Assembly: GCF_003943465.1 (NCBI RefSeq)
Contig: NZ_RJPR01000006.1
Location: 20,271-84,270, forward strand
Source of the DNA: Streptococcus cristatus
GTDB taxonomy: Bacteria > Bacillota > Bacilli > Lactobacillales > Streptococcaceae
Length of the DNA stretch: 64,000 nt
Direction of reading: 5' to 3'
Each line of letters begins with the position of its first letter. Positions within the stretch are counted from its first letter, which is position 1. The notes below the pieces were generated by a model. That model had not been told where the DNA came from, searched no databases, and saw nothing but the letters and a program-made list of their open reading frames with translations. Made by a program: the position numbers and the translations under genes. Shown here piece after piece: positions 46,858 through 55,599 of this stretch.

Positions 46858-47409
46858 TTAAGCCCCCTTGATGTATTTGTAGTGAGTATTTCCGGTATCA
46901 TCCGGAAATGCGGTTATAGTTGTTTGATAGCCAACAACTTCGCCATCTTTATAAGTGATTTCGCCGATTTCGGTGACCTTCCCAGAAGGGATGACGATAC
47001 GTTTGAGAGCACCGTTTTTCAAGATCATTTCAATAGCTAGACAGTGATTTTCTAGCTCTTTTGAATTAGCCTTGATGGTAATACCAGTAGCAAGATCCCC
47101 TGAAACATTTTCAGCCCCATAAACCTCTTTCAGGACATCAATATTGAGCCCCTCGATTAAGGTATAGACGAATGTGTCCTTCTTCTCGGTCTGAGAAGAG
47201 TTGACGATAGTGCCACCCCATGCCTTGATATCTTCAGATTCAGGTGAGTTGTTATTTGTCACACCATCCTCTGAAATGAAACCTAAAGACTTAAAAGCAA
47301 CATCTAGCTTACTTGTCGCATCGACTGGCAATTTTGCGCCAAGCGGCGCAGAGTGCACTGCTCCACCAACTTTCGGTTTCGCAGTTGTTACATTAGCTTC
47401 TAATGCCAT
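46858..47409 (-). CDS. Major tail tube protein
   Basis: About 183 residues from MALEANVTTAKPKVGGAVHSAPLG, matching TP901-1/streptococcal major tail proteins that form the tube, with PDDTGNTHYKYI near the end. ATG 47409 has AAAGGAGAT upstream; the frame opens 11 codons further within the previous gene. Confidence 0.88.
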   Translation of the reverse strand: MALEANVTTAKPKVGGAVHSAPLGAKLPVDATSKLDVAFKSLGFISEDGVTNNNSPESEDIKAWGGTIVNSSQTEKKDTFVYTLIEGLNIDVLKEVYGAENVSGDLATGITIKANSKELENHCLAIEMILKNGALKRIVIPSGKVTEIGEITYKDGEVVGYQTTITAFPDDTGNTHYKYIKGA

Positions 47410-47422
47410 TGCAATATCTCCT

Positions 47423-47758
47423 TTAGTAATAGTTAATATCAAACACCGCTTGATAGCGGTATCGTTTGGTCTCTGTGTCCGTAAAATTGTAGTCGCTGTT
47501 TAAGTGGACACCACTGATTGAGTCCAGCTCAATCAACCCTTTTACAGCCTGCTTCACTTTGACGTTGAGCTCGGCAGCCTTCTGCATAGTAGGACCATAG
47601 CTTTGAAAAGCAAAAGTCGCACTACCAGAATGATTCCGCTCCTTTCCTCCTGTCTTTTGAATAATGACAAAACTATTAGGAGCTTCAGCTTCATACTCAA
47701 AAAATGACGGTACATCTAAATGACCGTCAAGATATTTCTTGATAATAATTTCAATCAT
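47423..47758 (-). CDS. Putative tail terminator/neck protein
   Basis: 111 residues (MIEIIIKKYLDGHLDVPSFFEYEAEAPNSFVIIQKTGG...). Position four genes after capsid and directly before the tail tube matches the tail completion protein. The overlapping frame with the major tail leader is small. Confidence 0.65.
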   Translation of the reverse strand: MIEIIIKKYLDGHLDVPSFFEYEAEAPNSFVIIQKTGGKERNHSGSATFAFQSYGPTMQKAAELNVKVKQAVKGLIELDSISGVHLNSDYNFTDTETKRYRYQAVFDINYY

Positions 47759-47995
47759 CTAACGTACCGCCTTCAACAAAGTATTATTTAGTAGATTGTC
47801 TTTCTTAGCTTGATAGGTTTTTGGATAGACCATCGCATTTGCCCGTGTCTTTCCGACATAACTATCCTGCTCATAGCCTGGACCACATCGACTACGGATT
47901 TTAGTAGCTTCTTGATTCAGTAGATTTTGGATTTCCCTTGATTTCAGCAGGGCACCGACACCAGCACCGTTTAGCTTGACTTTCATACTAGCCAT
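47759..47995 (-). CDS. HK97 gp10-like head-tail connector
   Basis: 78 residues, starting MASMKVKLNGAGVGALLKSREIQNLLNQEATKIRSRCG. The GxGVGALLKS-EIQ pattern and position match minor capsid/gp10-like connector proteins. Overlaps the upstream gene by 8 bases. Confidence 0.65.
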   Translation of the reverse strand: MASMKVKLNGAGVGALLKSREIQNLLNQEATKIRSRCGPGYEQDSYVGKTRANAMVYPKTYQAKKDNLLNNTLLKAVR

Positions 47996-48326
47996 ACCGC
48001 TCCACCGTCACTTTCTTATTCCAGTCCAGCGGAATCAAGCTCTCAATCCCTTCAGTTGGTATGCCAAAAGTCCGCCACCGCTGACCAAAAAATAGGACTT
48101 CTCGGTCTTCCCAGTTATGAGTGTCGCCTTTAGGAATTGCTAAGGTATAGACAGCTACCTTGCCAGTAAGATTGAGCTGGCTGACTTTATCATCTGTTGA
48201 GGTTGGCTGTACTAGCACATTCTCAACCTCAATTTCTCGATCTTCAAAGACGGAATGACCAAAATCATCCTGTCCTGTCTTGACCTTGTCAATTAAGATC
48301 ACGGTAATTCCCTTAATCCGTCCCAT
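47988..48326 (-). CDS. Head-closure/minor capsid protein
   Basis: 112 residues (MGRIKGITVILIDKVKTGQDDFGHSVFEDREIEV...). The pattern TVxLIDKxxTGxDxFG, followed by W-rich strands (GQRWRTFGIPTEG), is typical of the phage minor capsid/stopper family. Overlaps the previous gene by 14 bases. Confidence 0.65.
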   Translation of the reverse strand: MGRIKGITVILIDKVKTGQDDFGHSVFEDREIEVENVLVQPTSTDDKVSQLNLTGKVAVYTLAIPKGDTHNWEDREVLFFGQRWRTFGIPTEGIESLIPLDWNKKVTVERYG

Positions 48327-48708
48327 AGATCTCCATCACCCCAAATCTTTGCTTCTTTAGTCCCAAGCGTTTGAGTTCTGAGTCCTTGATAAAGAGACCA
48401 CCACCGGGAACCAAATAGGACCCACTAACCGAATAGCCCAAAGCACTCTCAGCAAACTGAGTCATTGGTTCCTGCTCAGTAGAGGTCATCAAGGTACGAG
48501 CTACCACATCGACAGTAACAGACTTGACCACACTTGCAAAAGATGAATCCTCAGCCACAAGCACATCCAAGTCTTTCCCAATCTTCTTAGCTTCGACACG
48601 CAGAGAGTCAGAGACAATTTTCAACAGAGCCTCTGCTCTCTTGCGCTCGTCTGATTTTAAAAGACGCCACAAAGTTTCCAGATCTTCAACTGTTGCAAAG
48701 TCCCCCAT
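48313..48708 (-). CDS. Phage Gp15/Gp19-like head-tail adaptor
   Basis: 131 residues, mainly helical (FATVEDLETLWRLLKSDERKRAEALLKIVSDSLR), with a FIKDSELKRLG tail. Fits the gp6/Gp19/Gp15/Gp42 adaptor family joining portal ring to tail. Follows the SAP-like small gene by 5 bases. Confidence 0.7.
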   Translation of the reverse strand: MGDFATVEDLETLWRLLKSDERKRAEALLKIVSDSLRVEAKKIGKDLDVLVAEDSSFASVVKSVTVDVVARTLMTSTEQEPMTQFAESALGYSVSGSYLVPGGGLFIKDSELKRLGLKKQRFGVMEIYGTD

Positions 48709-48713
48709 TTAAC

Positions 48714-48944
48714 TTACTCCTTATGCGCTTCCAGCAAAGCCAACAATTCTGCTTTCTTAGCTTTGTCACTGTACTCAACACCAAGCTCATCTAGCTTAGA
48801 CTTGAGCTCTGGCACAGTCCAGTTTTCCGAATCATCCGCTTGTCCTTCTTGTGACTTTGTAAATTCAGCAGCGGGAACCCAGTCGCCCAGCAATTTACAA
48901 TCTGTTTCAATTGTTACCAAAGTTTCTTTGTTAATATATTCCAT
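48714..48944 (-). CDS. Small phage head-region protein with SAP/HeH-like C-terminus
   Basis: About 76 residues from ATG 48944 (GGAGG upstream): MEYINKETLVTIETDC..., then a SAP-like helix-extension-helix (NWTVPELKSKLDELGVEYSDKAKKAELLALLEAH). Such domains bind nucleic acid; common between capsid and adaptor genes in streptococcal phages. The frame extends upstream over the capsid gene end without a ribosome site. Confidence 0.7.
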   Translation of the reverse strand: MEYINKETLVTIETDCKLLGDWVPAAEFTKSQEGQADDSENWTVPELKSKLDELGVEYSDKAKKAELLALLEAHKE

Positions 48945-48945
48945 A

Positions 48946-49836
48946 TTAAGCCTCCACACGAGCAAATGCCTGCTCGTCAAGAATTCCCCAACCCACATAC
49001 ACCTGTGTACGCAAGCAAACTTCACGGTAGCGTTTCAAATCACGACCAGCACCGTCTGGATCACCGTATTTAATAATTTCAAGAGGAATTTCTTCAGCAT
49101 ATCCCCATTTAACAGCATTTTCAAAATCACCGACGATAACATGGTCTTTTTTAGCTGAGCTAGCAACAGTAGTCAATGTTTTATTAATATCAGACTTCAT
49201 TCCGTAAAATGAGCCTGGATTTTGACCAAAACGGTATTCAGGATATTGGACTACCCCATTTACCTTGATTTTCCCAAGTGCTGCTCCTGCAGCTGGAGAC
49301 AATGCAATACCGTTTACTTCGCAATCATTTGCTGTGATGGTTGCGACAGCAGTATCAATATTTTCATCAATTTTATCTGCTTCATAAGTCACTACATTTC
49401 CAGTGATCAAACCATCAAATGAGTTCGTTGATTTGAAAGAAGCATCTGTCATTGATTTTGGTTCAAGCCCATGGAATGAAGCGATATCAATTGCTTGTGC
49501 AACTTTTTTAGACAAGCCATCGATAAATGACTTGAGGTAAGATAATTGTTTTTCTTCGGAACAATTTACAAATTCCTCTGATACCCGTGCTTGGTAAGTA
49601 ACCAAAACAGGTTTGATTACTTTTGGTTTCATAGTTGCACTTCCGGCATTTGAAGGGGAACCTTCACCTACAATTTCAGCATTCCCTTCGAGATTGAAAA
49701 CAAATGTTTCAGTCCCAGAAAATGGAATAGGTTCTTGAGTAGTAAGCTTTGCAAGAGTGGAATGCCCCTTTACCTTACTAAAGATATCTTGTACTGTTTC
49801 GACTGGGAATAGATCCCCTGTTTGTAGTGTCGGCAT
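48946..49836 (-). CDS. Major capsid protein
   Basis: 296 residues. MPTLQTGDLFPVETVQDIFSKVKGHSTLAKLT start, then a P22/HK97-like fold with GEGSPSNAGSATMKPKVIKPV and the C-terminal DFENAVKWGYAEEIPLEIIKYGDPDG. Directly after the scaffold gene (4-base gap). Builds the icosahedral head. Confidence 0.9.
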   Translation of the reverse strand: MPTLQTGDLFPVETVQDIFSKVKGHSTLAKLTTQEPIPFSGTETFVFNLEGNAEIVGEGSPSNAGSATMKPKVIKPVLVTYQARVSEEFVNCSEEKQLSYLKSFIDGLSKKVAQAIDIASFHGLEPKSMTDASFKSTNSFDGLITGNVVTYEADKIDENIDTAVATITANDCEVNGIALSPAAGAALGKIKVNGVVQYPEYRFGQNPGSFYGMKSDINKTLTTVASSAKKDHVIVGDFENAVKWGYAEEIPLEIIKYGDPDGAGRDLKRYREVCLRTQVYVGWGILDEQAFARVEA

Positions 49837-49840
49837 AAAA

Positions 49841-50299
49841 TTATTCTCCTCTCATTTTGTGCAGCATTCCTTTCAATGCTGCATCTTTTTCATCAATCGA
49901 GCTAGGTTCATTTGTTCCAACAGGATAAGTTGGTTGAGATTTCTTCATAAACCCAGCCAAGCGCTCTGCATCTGCTTTGAAGCTTTCTTCATCAGTCCCC
50001 TGCAAACGGTCTGCAAGGTCGTAAGGCAATCCATGTTGCAAAGCCACACGAGTTCGCAGACTAGCTGTCTCATAACCAGCGATTTGATTCTGCAAATCTT
50101 CAAGTTGCTTGTCAGCATCTGCCTTGCTTTTATTACTAGCTTCAATTGTTGACTGCAAGCCAACATTTTCTTTTTCCAACTCTTCAACACGAGATTTAAG
50201 CTGGTCATAGTCGGCATACTTCTCTTTCTCTCGAGACAAGCGAGCCTTAATAGCAGCATCAAATTCTTCTTGTGTAGTGATTGGTTTAAATTCTGACAT
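49841..50299 (-). CDS. Capsid scaffold protein (DUF4355-like)
   Basis: About 152 residues from ATG 50299: MSEFKPITTQEEFDAAIKARLSREKEKYADY..., a long coiled coil (LKSRVEELEKENVGLQSTIEASNKSKADADKQLEDLQNQIA), and a C-terminal basic helix. Position just before capsid fits scaffolding. GGAG lies about 8 bases upstream. Confidence 0.85.
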   Translation of the reverse strand: MSEFKPITTQEEFDAAIKARLSREKEKYADYDQLKSRVEELEKENVGLQSTIEASNKSKADADKQLEDLQNQIAGYETASLRTRVALQHGLPYDLADRLQGTDEESFKADAERLAGFMKKSQPTYPVGTNEPSSIDEKDAALKGMLHKMRGE

Positions 50300-50379
50300 T
50301 CTCATGTCTCCTTTCTCCTGCTTCCCCGGCAGTTCGGTAATTTTTGGCATCAAAAAAAGCAGTCACAAGACCGCTTATT

Positions 50380-51792
50380 TTAATAACTGATTTTTTGCTT
50401 TTTCTTAGGCTTAGTTGTAGCACAAGCCCAATGCGCAAGCAAAGCGCTATCCATCAAAGATATATCCATATCGTCAAAGTGCGATCGATAGCCAAAACCA
50501 CCATTTGAGCCAATGTTCCGCTTATCGCAGTTAGTAGCCACCTTAGATAGCGATGGTTGGCCAGCGTGACAGATGGTTTTCTGGTAAATACCCTGTTCCC
50601 AAAGAGCGTTGGCCACGATGATTTCTTTCACCGTCGGCAGAATCACATTCTTGATTCTATAGTCCTTCAACTCTTCGTCTAGGATCTTTTGACCACTTGC
50701 GCCATCGATGACAATTTGAGCCACGTCAGCTTGACGCAAGAAAGCAACCATCCACTCATTTCCGTTACGAACAGACTGACAATCGATTGTCTCTATAAAG
50801 AAACGGCCATCCTTGGTCCGTGCAGCAATACTCAATGCCACGTTCGTTCCATCTTGACCGTACTTGATACCAACAGACAGCTTGCCAGACAATTCTGGGA
50901 CATCATCCACCTTGAGCTCATTCCACTCCGTTTCGGAAATGGCAGATTTTTGATTATAGGTTGGCCAAAATCCCAAACGTTGGATATTATGGTCCAGCTT
51001 ATCCTCACCAAGTTCTGCCTCAATCTTCCGCTCATTCAAATGGTAGCCCATAGATGGATTGGAATTATACCAAGCTTCCACATCGTCGATTTCCTTTTCA
51101 TCGGAAACCGACCATTCAGCCCAGCCAGAATACTTTCCTTTCCCAAAAAGACAAGTCTCACGATACTTAGTAAAGACCGTACCACTTGATACAGGGGTCG
51201 GAGGTGTCCCACACATGATTGTGATAGGATTCGCACTATCCGTCACCGTATATTTCAAAGCAGATTCTTGCTCCGTCGTGTACTCCTGAGCCTCGTCAAT
51301 GATCAGCATGTCAAAACCTTCACCCAGACCACCATTTGATGTCCTAGTACGAAATTGGACAACACCACCCGTTGAATACAGCTCAATTCTCTCCTGCCCC
51401 TTCGCTCGAATGGAATTGAAATCCTCACCATCAACATACCCCATTTTCTCAAGGTATCGTTTGACCTTTTCGAAAGAGGAGTGAGATGTAGAAATCCGGT
51501 GAGCCGTATGTAGGATATTCAATCCCTTATGCAAGCCCCAAATTTCAAGAATATAAAGGATTTCAGACTTCCCATTCCGCCGAGGGATAGAATAACCAAA
51601 CTTCTGATGCACCCAAAGACCGTTCTTGTCAATGGCCATCATAGGCAGTAAGAGATTTTTCTGCCAGGCATAGCAAGAAAGACCCGTCCGTTCGTAAAGT
51701 TCAATCGCTTCTTTAGCTTTTGAATTTTTCTTGACGTATTTTAAAATCACCGATTGAGTAGGATTCTGATTGCCAAGTTTCTTCCTCGCCAT
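50380..51792 (-). CDS. Terminase large subunit
   Basis: 470 residues. ATPase half with deviant Walker A SIPRRNGKSE (near residue 70) and Walker B MLIIDEAQEY; coupling motif TIMCGTPPTP. Nuclease half with acidic VGIKYGQDGTN and IVIDGASG. It packages phage DNA through the portal. It sits after portal and MuF genes rather than before them. Confidence 0.9.
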   Translation of the reverse strand: MARKKLGNQNPTQSVILKYVKKNSKAKEAIELYERTGLSCYAWQKNLLLPMMAIDKNGLWVHQKFGYSIPRRNGKSEILYILEIWGLHKGLNILHTAHRISTSHSSFEKVKRYLEKMGYVDGEDFNSIRAKGQERIELYSTGGVVQFRTRTSNGGLGEGFDMLIIDEAQEYTTEQESALKYTVTDSANPITIMCGTPPTPVSSGTVFTKYRETCLFGKGKYSGWAEWSVSDEKEIDDVEAWYNSNPSMGYHLNERKIEAELGEDKLDHNIQRLGFWPTYNQKSAISETEWNELKVDDVPELSGKLSVGIKYGQDGTNVALSIAARTKDGRFFIETIDCQSVRNGNEWMVAFLRQADVAQIVIDGASGQKILDEELKDYRIKNVILPTVKEIIVANALWEQGIYQKTICHAGQPSLSKVATNCDKRNIGSNGGFGYRSHFDDMDISLMDSALLAHWACATTKPKKKQKISY

Positions 51793-51846
51793 TCCACATT
51801 CCTTTCAATCGTCATCGCATGATAACCCTATCGCTGGGAGATTTTT

Positions 51847-52077
51847 TTAATTGATATCGTTCAAAATATAATTTTTAGCAACCTCAAGCATTCCCAAGGC
51901 CTGCAAGCTACTTTCCCAACTATATCCCAGATTTACTTCTCCATTTTTATCTAAAGAAATCACTAACACCGAAGAATAATTAGGACTAGCTTCAAAATTT
52001 TCCACTAAAATCTCTTTAACAGAAGCGCCACGCTCTATGCTTGATTTTCTTTCTGAAAAATCAATTGTGTTTCCCAT
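51847..52077 (-). CDS. Small phage protein, unknown
   Basis: 76 residues (MGNTIDFSERKSSIERGASVKEILVENFEASPNYSSVLVISLDKNGEVNLGYS...). Soluble alpha/beta; no family recognised. Between MuF and terminase. Confidence 0.5.
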   Translation of the reverse strand: MGNTIDFSERKSSIERGASVKEILVENFEASPNYSSVLVISLDKNGEVNLGYSWESSLQALGMLEVAKNYILNDIN

Positions 52078-52128
52078 CGTTACCTCTTCCAGAGCATAAG
52101 AAAAGCACCCTGAACACTGTCAACGTGC

Positions 52129-52320
52129 TTATGCTATAATTTCAACTTCCTTGATTTCGTCCTCAAAGAGTTTTGTCCATCGGGTTCCTGACTTAACGGA
52201 CAACCCATCATATTCTTCATCATAGACATCCTTGTCCTCATAAAGACAGATGCCTTCAAATGTTTGGCCATCAATATCGGTGATTCTGACAACCTTGTTA
52301 TTAAATTTTCTAAGTTCCAT
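52129..52320 (-). CDS. Small SH3/LSM-like phage protein
   Basis: 63 residues, beta-rich: VVRITDIDGQTFEGICLYEDKDVYDEEYDGLSV, resembling small LSM-fold proteins found near head genes. Overlaps the MuF stop by 1 base. Function unknown. Confidence 0.55.
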   Translation of the reverse strand: MELRKFNNKVVRITDIDGQTFEGICLYEDKDVYDEEYDGLSVKSGTRWTKLFEDEIKEVEIIA

Positions 52321-53549
52321 CAGTCTCCCCTTTCGTAGTATGTCGGTATCAAGTGTGCACCAGTTTTGCTATATTTGATTGTCATAGCATTTACTGGCTT
52401 ACCAGTATAGACATCAATTCCTAACGGCCTATCTTCAAACAAATCAACCTTTTCATTGCTGGTTTGAGCGCCTTTTCTACTTGTTTCTAAAAATCCAGTC
52501 ATCTTGTACTTATCGTACAGAGCATTGACATCCACATGATCATAAAAATAGCTCTTTCCAGTCAGTGATGTTGATTGAATATGCCTAGCTTGCTTTTCTG
52601 GATTGATTTTATCCAGCCAGGTGCCGTTTTTGAATTTTTCTTGGATATAAACTACATCTCTTAAGCGTTCGTATCTTTCACTATCATTATACTTCAACTC
52701 CTGAAATTGCGCTAGTGAAATAGGTGCATTTTGTGGCCCCAAAATCTCAACAATCTTCTTGTATTCTCGGATATCTACCTTTCGATTATTATCACGCACA
52801 TCAATATTCTGCTGCTTGCGTCGTTCAAGGACATCAGCACTTTCTTTAGACCATTTTTTAGACCAAGAGTTTTGCTGCTTCCCATTTTTTGGATGATAAT
52901 CAATGGTGCATTGACAACGTTGATGCCTTCGGTAAAATCCTAGCGGTTCTTCACCGTACAAATATTTACCAACCAGCGATTGACACCAGTCACAACAATG
53001 TCCCGTGGAATGTCGTTCAATGACTGGAGCCAGCCCAACTTTCTTCTGAAATTCAGCATTTTTCTGAATACTATCATCAATAATGCTCTGACTAAAATTG
53101 ACAATCGGCTCTTTCAAAATCCAAGCAATCTGACTAAACTCAGCTTCACTGGAAATCCGATTGACTAAACCAGTTATCCTGTCTTGATTTAGTTCAGGGA
53201 CTTGAACTCTAAGCCCTATTTTAGCCTCTTCATTCAAATTTTTCTGAACTTGCTGAGCGTACCCACTTATTAGCTCGAAATTCCGCCCCAGTGTCTCCGT
53301 CAGCAACCTTTTAGCGATATTGTAATACATTTTGCCGTCTGGAAGATTAGAGGGACTTACAGAGCTTCTCAGAACCTTAGAAAGAATCTCCCCTAATTCG
53401 ATAGCATAATCATTCGCATCCAGATAACCAGCTGACTTAGATTCTAATTTTGACAAGAGAGACTTCAGCACTTCGCTATCAAGCCTTGCCTCCTCAAATT
53501 CCGTCTGAATTTTCGTCAACAACTCCGGCACGATATCCTTGACCATCAT
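52320..53549 (-). CDS. Minor head protein, MuF/SPP1 gp7-like
   Basis: 409 residues. A helical N-terminal part precedes a zinc-binding-like region (RHSTGHCCDWCQSLVGKYLY...RRHQRCQCTIDY) typical of phage minor head proteins that bind the portal and may be injected with DNA. A C-terminal extension (about 300-409) may carry a toxin or ADP-ribosyltransferase-like fold but I cannot assign it. Overlaps portal by 56 bases; ATG with GGAGG upstream. Confidence 0.75.
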   Translation of the reverse strand: MMVKDIVPELLTKIQTEFEEARLDSEVLKSLLSKLESKSAGYLDANDYAIELGEILSKVLRSSVSPSNLPDGKMYYNIAKRLLTETLGRNFELISGYAQQVQKNLNEEAKIGLRVQVPELNQDRITGLVNRISSEAEFSQIAWILKEPIVNFSQSIIDDSIQKNAEFQKKVGLAPVIERHSTGHCCDWCQSLVGKYLYGEEPLGFYRRHQRCQCTIDYHPKNGKQQNSWSKKWSKESADVLERRKQQNIDVRDNNRKVDIREYKKIVEILGPQNAPISLAQFQELKYNDSERYERLRDVVYIQEKFKNGTWLDKINPEKQARHIQSTSLTGKSYFYDHVDVNALYDKYKMTGFLETSRKGAQTSNEKVDLFEDRPLGIDVYTGKPVNAMTIKYSKTGAHLIPTYYERGD

Positions 53550-54807
53550 TTACCTCCTTCTCAATCGGAGCAGGAACAGGATTTTCAGCACCCTTGATAC
53601 CTGTCAAGTCTCGGATAGTTTCACCATCCACATATCCAGGCACAGCCTGATTGAGCTTGATAGCACCATCACCAATCATCGTCAGCATATTAGCATCCGC
53701 TTCAAATAACGGCTCCCACTTCACTTTCGTTCTCACAAATTGACTACGAGCGTATTGAAAATCATCTCGCAAACAAGTAGCCACATAAGCCACATTCAGG
53801 AAACCTGCTCCCAGAGACCGCTGAGCCTTCCGCCCAGCAAGGCGAAGATTCTCATGACTCGCCTTGATAGCTTCCACAGATGATGGATTATCCGACACAA
53901 ATCCCAAATCATCCAAAGTCAAGCCCATTTCACCAGCAAAGCCAGCAGCAGCCGTTCTCAGTTGCTCTGTAAAAGGAGACATGCTTGCAGTGCTAAACTG
54001 GCCAACGTTTGGCTTTTCCCCATTGTCACTAGCAGAAATCGTCAATAGGCTTGATACTGTCGCTTGCCATTTTTCCAACGGCTCTGCATCAGGATCCAGC
54101 CCCAGAATATACTTTTGAGGCCATGAGTAAAACTCTGCCGTAATATCAGCCCGCTCCAAAGTACGCTTAGCATATTTCTGATAATACATCCCAGCTCTCG
54201 TGATACGACTACGACCAAACGGTCTGACCGCATCAGGACGATGAATCACAGGAACCAACAGCGGAATATTCGTTGGATTGCTGATTGAGTAAGGACGACC
54301 ATCCTTCGGAATGAAATGCGTAGCATTTGGCTCAAAGTAAGCCTCTAAAGTCGCTTGACCATAATCATCCCGAGCCAACACCGCATAACCTTCCACAAGC
54401 AATCCAGTGATAGGATCAATTACACCAGTAGCATTGCTAGCTTCAATCACCTGCAACCGAACCTCATCATCTTCGCCTTTTGAAATATAGATGAAGCAAC
54501 ACGAACCAATCAACGCAGCTAGAATAGCACTATCAAAAAAAATATCAGGGTTGTTGCGATCAAAGATTTTCGTCACATTAAAGACATCATCTCCAAATTC
54601 CCGAAAAACCAGACGATCAGCAAGGCTATCCACACCTTTAGCAGTCCACCCCAAAGTCGCCCTATACTGCGCTCGAACATTCGGAGGAATGGTGATTCCT
54701 ATTGGCACTTCCTGATACTGCATAGCATAATGTTTGTACCTCAGATTGACCCTTGACCTGCAAGATGCAAGCTTCCTCCTCAAATAATCAATTCCTCTTA
54801 TTTCCAA
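53494..54807 (-). CDS. Portal protein (SPP1 gp6-like)
   Basis: 437 residues. LRYKHYAMQYQEVPIGITIPPNVRAQYR near the N-terminus, clip/stem-like region, IHRPDAVRPFGRSRITRAGMYY, and FVSDNPSSVEAIKASHENLRLAGRKAQ near the end. Forms the 12-subunit DNA channel. TTG start with GGAG 7 bases upstream. Confidence 0.87.
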   Translation of the reverse strand: MEIRGIDYLRRKLASCRSRVNLRYKHYAMQYQEVPIGITIPPNVRAQYRATLGWTAKGVDSLADRLVFREFGDDVFNVTKIFDRNNPDIFFDSAILAALIGSCCFIYISKGEDDEVRLQVIEASNATGVIDPITGLLVEGYAVLARDDYGQATLEAYFEPNATHFIPKDGRPYSISNPTNIPLLVPVIHRPDAVRPFGRSRITRAGMYYQKYAKRTLERADITAEFYSWPQKYILGLDPDAEPLEKWQATVSSLLTISASDNGEKPNVGQFSTASMSPFTEQLRTAAAGFAGEMGLTLDDLGFVSDNPSSVEAIKASHENLRLAGRKAQRSLGAGFLNVAYVATCLRDDFQYARSQFVRTKVKWEPLFEADANMLTMIGDGAIKLNQAVPGYVDGETIRDLTGIKGAENPVPAPIEKEVNDGQGYRAGVVDENSDGI

Positions 54808-55039
54808 ATCATTCTCCTTCTTTTTCTAGGTTTTGGCGCGAGAAAAAATGTACAGTGACGGCGTGAAGCCCCGCTGAGCCTTTGGGGAGGGTACTACCCC
54901 CCTATCTGCCAAAAGGCAGATTGGCTGTAAAATCATTATTTTAATTTTTTCAAGCATTAAGCAAAAATATCATTATTGATTTTTATTTAATAAATTTAGA
55001 ATAGCATTCGTTTACATATTTAAATATTCTTTTGAGCGA
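54808..55039. other. GC-rich, G-run spacer between HNH nuclease and portal genes (possible cos region)
   Basis: On the minus strand GGGGGG, CCCTCCCC and GCGGGG runs at about 54840-54900 stand out from the AT-rich surroundings; a perfect TCTGCC-aaaa-GGCAGA hairpin lies near 54904-54919. The rest is AT-rich. No gene, including no small terminase, is seen. Location beside an HNH gene fits a packaging (cos) site, but this is inference. Confidence 0.35.
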
Positions 55040-55378
55040 TTAAGCTCTATACTTTGTCCAATCTCTGCTTTGAGGAAGATTGCGATTACCAACAACTTTC
55101 AAACTTTCTGCTCTGCTATCTGCATAGAGCTTATCAGACTTCTGTCTGTTACATTGCCAATGAGCCAGCTGTAGATTATTGATATCTGATGGATGACCGT
55201 TTCTGTTGATTGGAATGATGTGGTCAATGACTGGGCTCAATGGGTGCGGGTACTTCAGGGACTTGTCTACAGCTAGTCCACAAATCCCACAGGTGTTTCT
55301 GGTTTTAAGTATGATGTTCTTATTTTTTTCAAACGCAACACGGTGAGGTCCGTTTCTATCAGGTCGGGGGAGGTTCAT
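55040..55378 (-). CDS. Phage HNH endonuclease
   Basis: 112 residues with CGICG and CNRQK metal pairs, SPVIDHIIPINRNGHPSDINNLQLAHWQCN (HNH core, histidines at DHI and LAHW). Encoded next to the packaging genes, where HNH proteins assist terminase at cos ends. Preceded by a G-rich leader. Confidence 0.88.
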   Translation of the reverse strand: MNLPRPDRNGPHRVAFEKNKNIILKTRNTCGICGLAVDKSLKYPHPLSPVIDHIIPINRNGHPSDINNLQLAHWQCNRQKSDKLYADSRAESLKVVGNRNLPQSRDWTKYRA

Positions 55379-55599
55379 CTTGGGGACTTCCTTTTTTATG
55401 ATTGGGGGGAGGTGTTTAAAGTCCTCTCTGGTTGTTTTGGGGAGGGGGTATTTTCTGTACTCGAACCCCTCCTGTATTTAACATATCTTATATTCTGTTA
55501 AATAAAACTAACATTCTCAAAAGTCAAGTGTATCAAGTGCTCACATCTGTTTTATTAAAAACTAATTTACATTTTCTCATTGTGTTAAATAAATAGGTT
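55379..55599. other. Noncoding spacer with G-runs and repeated GTTAAATA
   Basis: GGGGGGAGG and GGGGAGGGGG lie near 55405-55447. GTTAAATAAA occurs near 55496-55505 and again near 55582-55591. No gene seen. Probably part of the late promoter/packaging region between ArpU-regulated genes and head genes. Confidence 0.35.
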
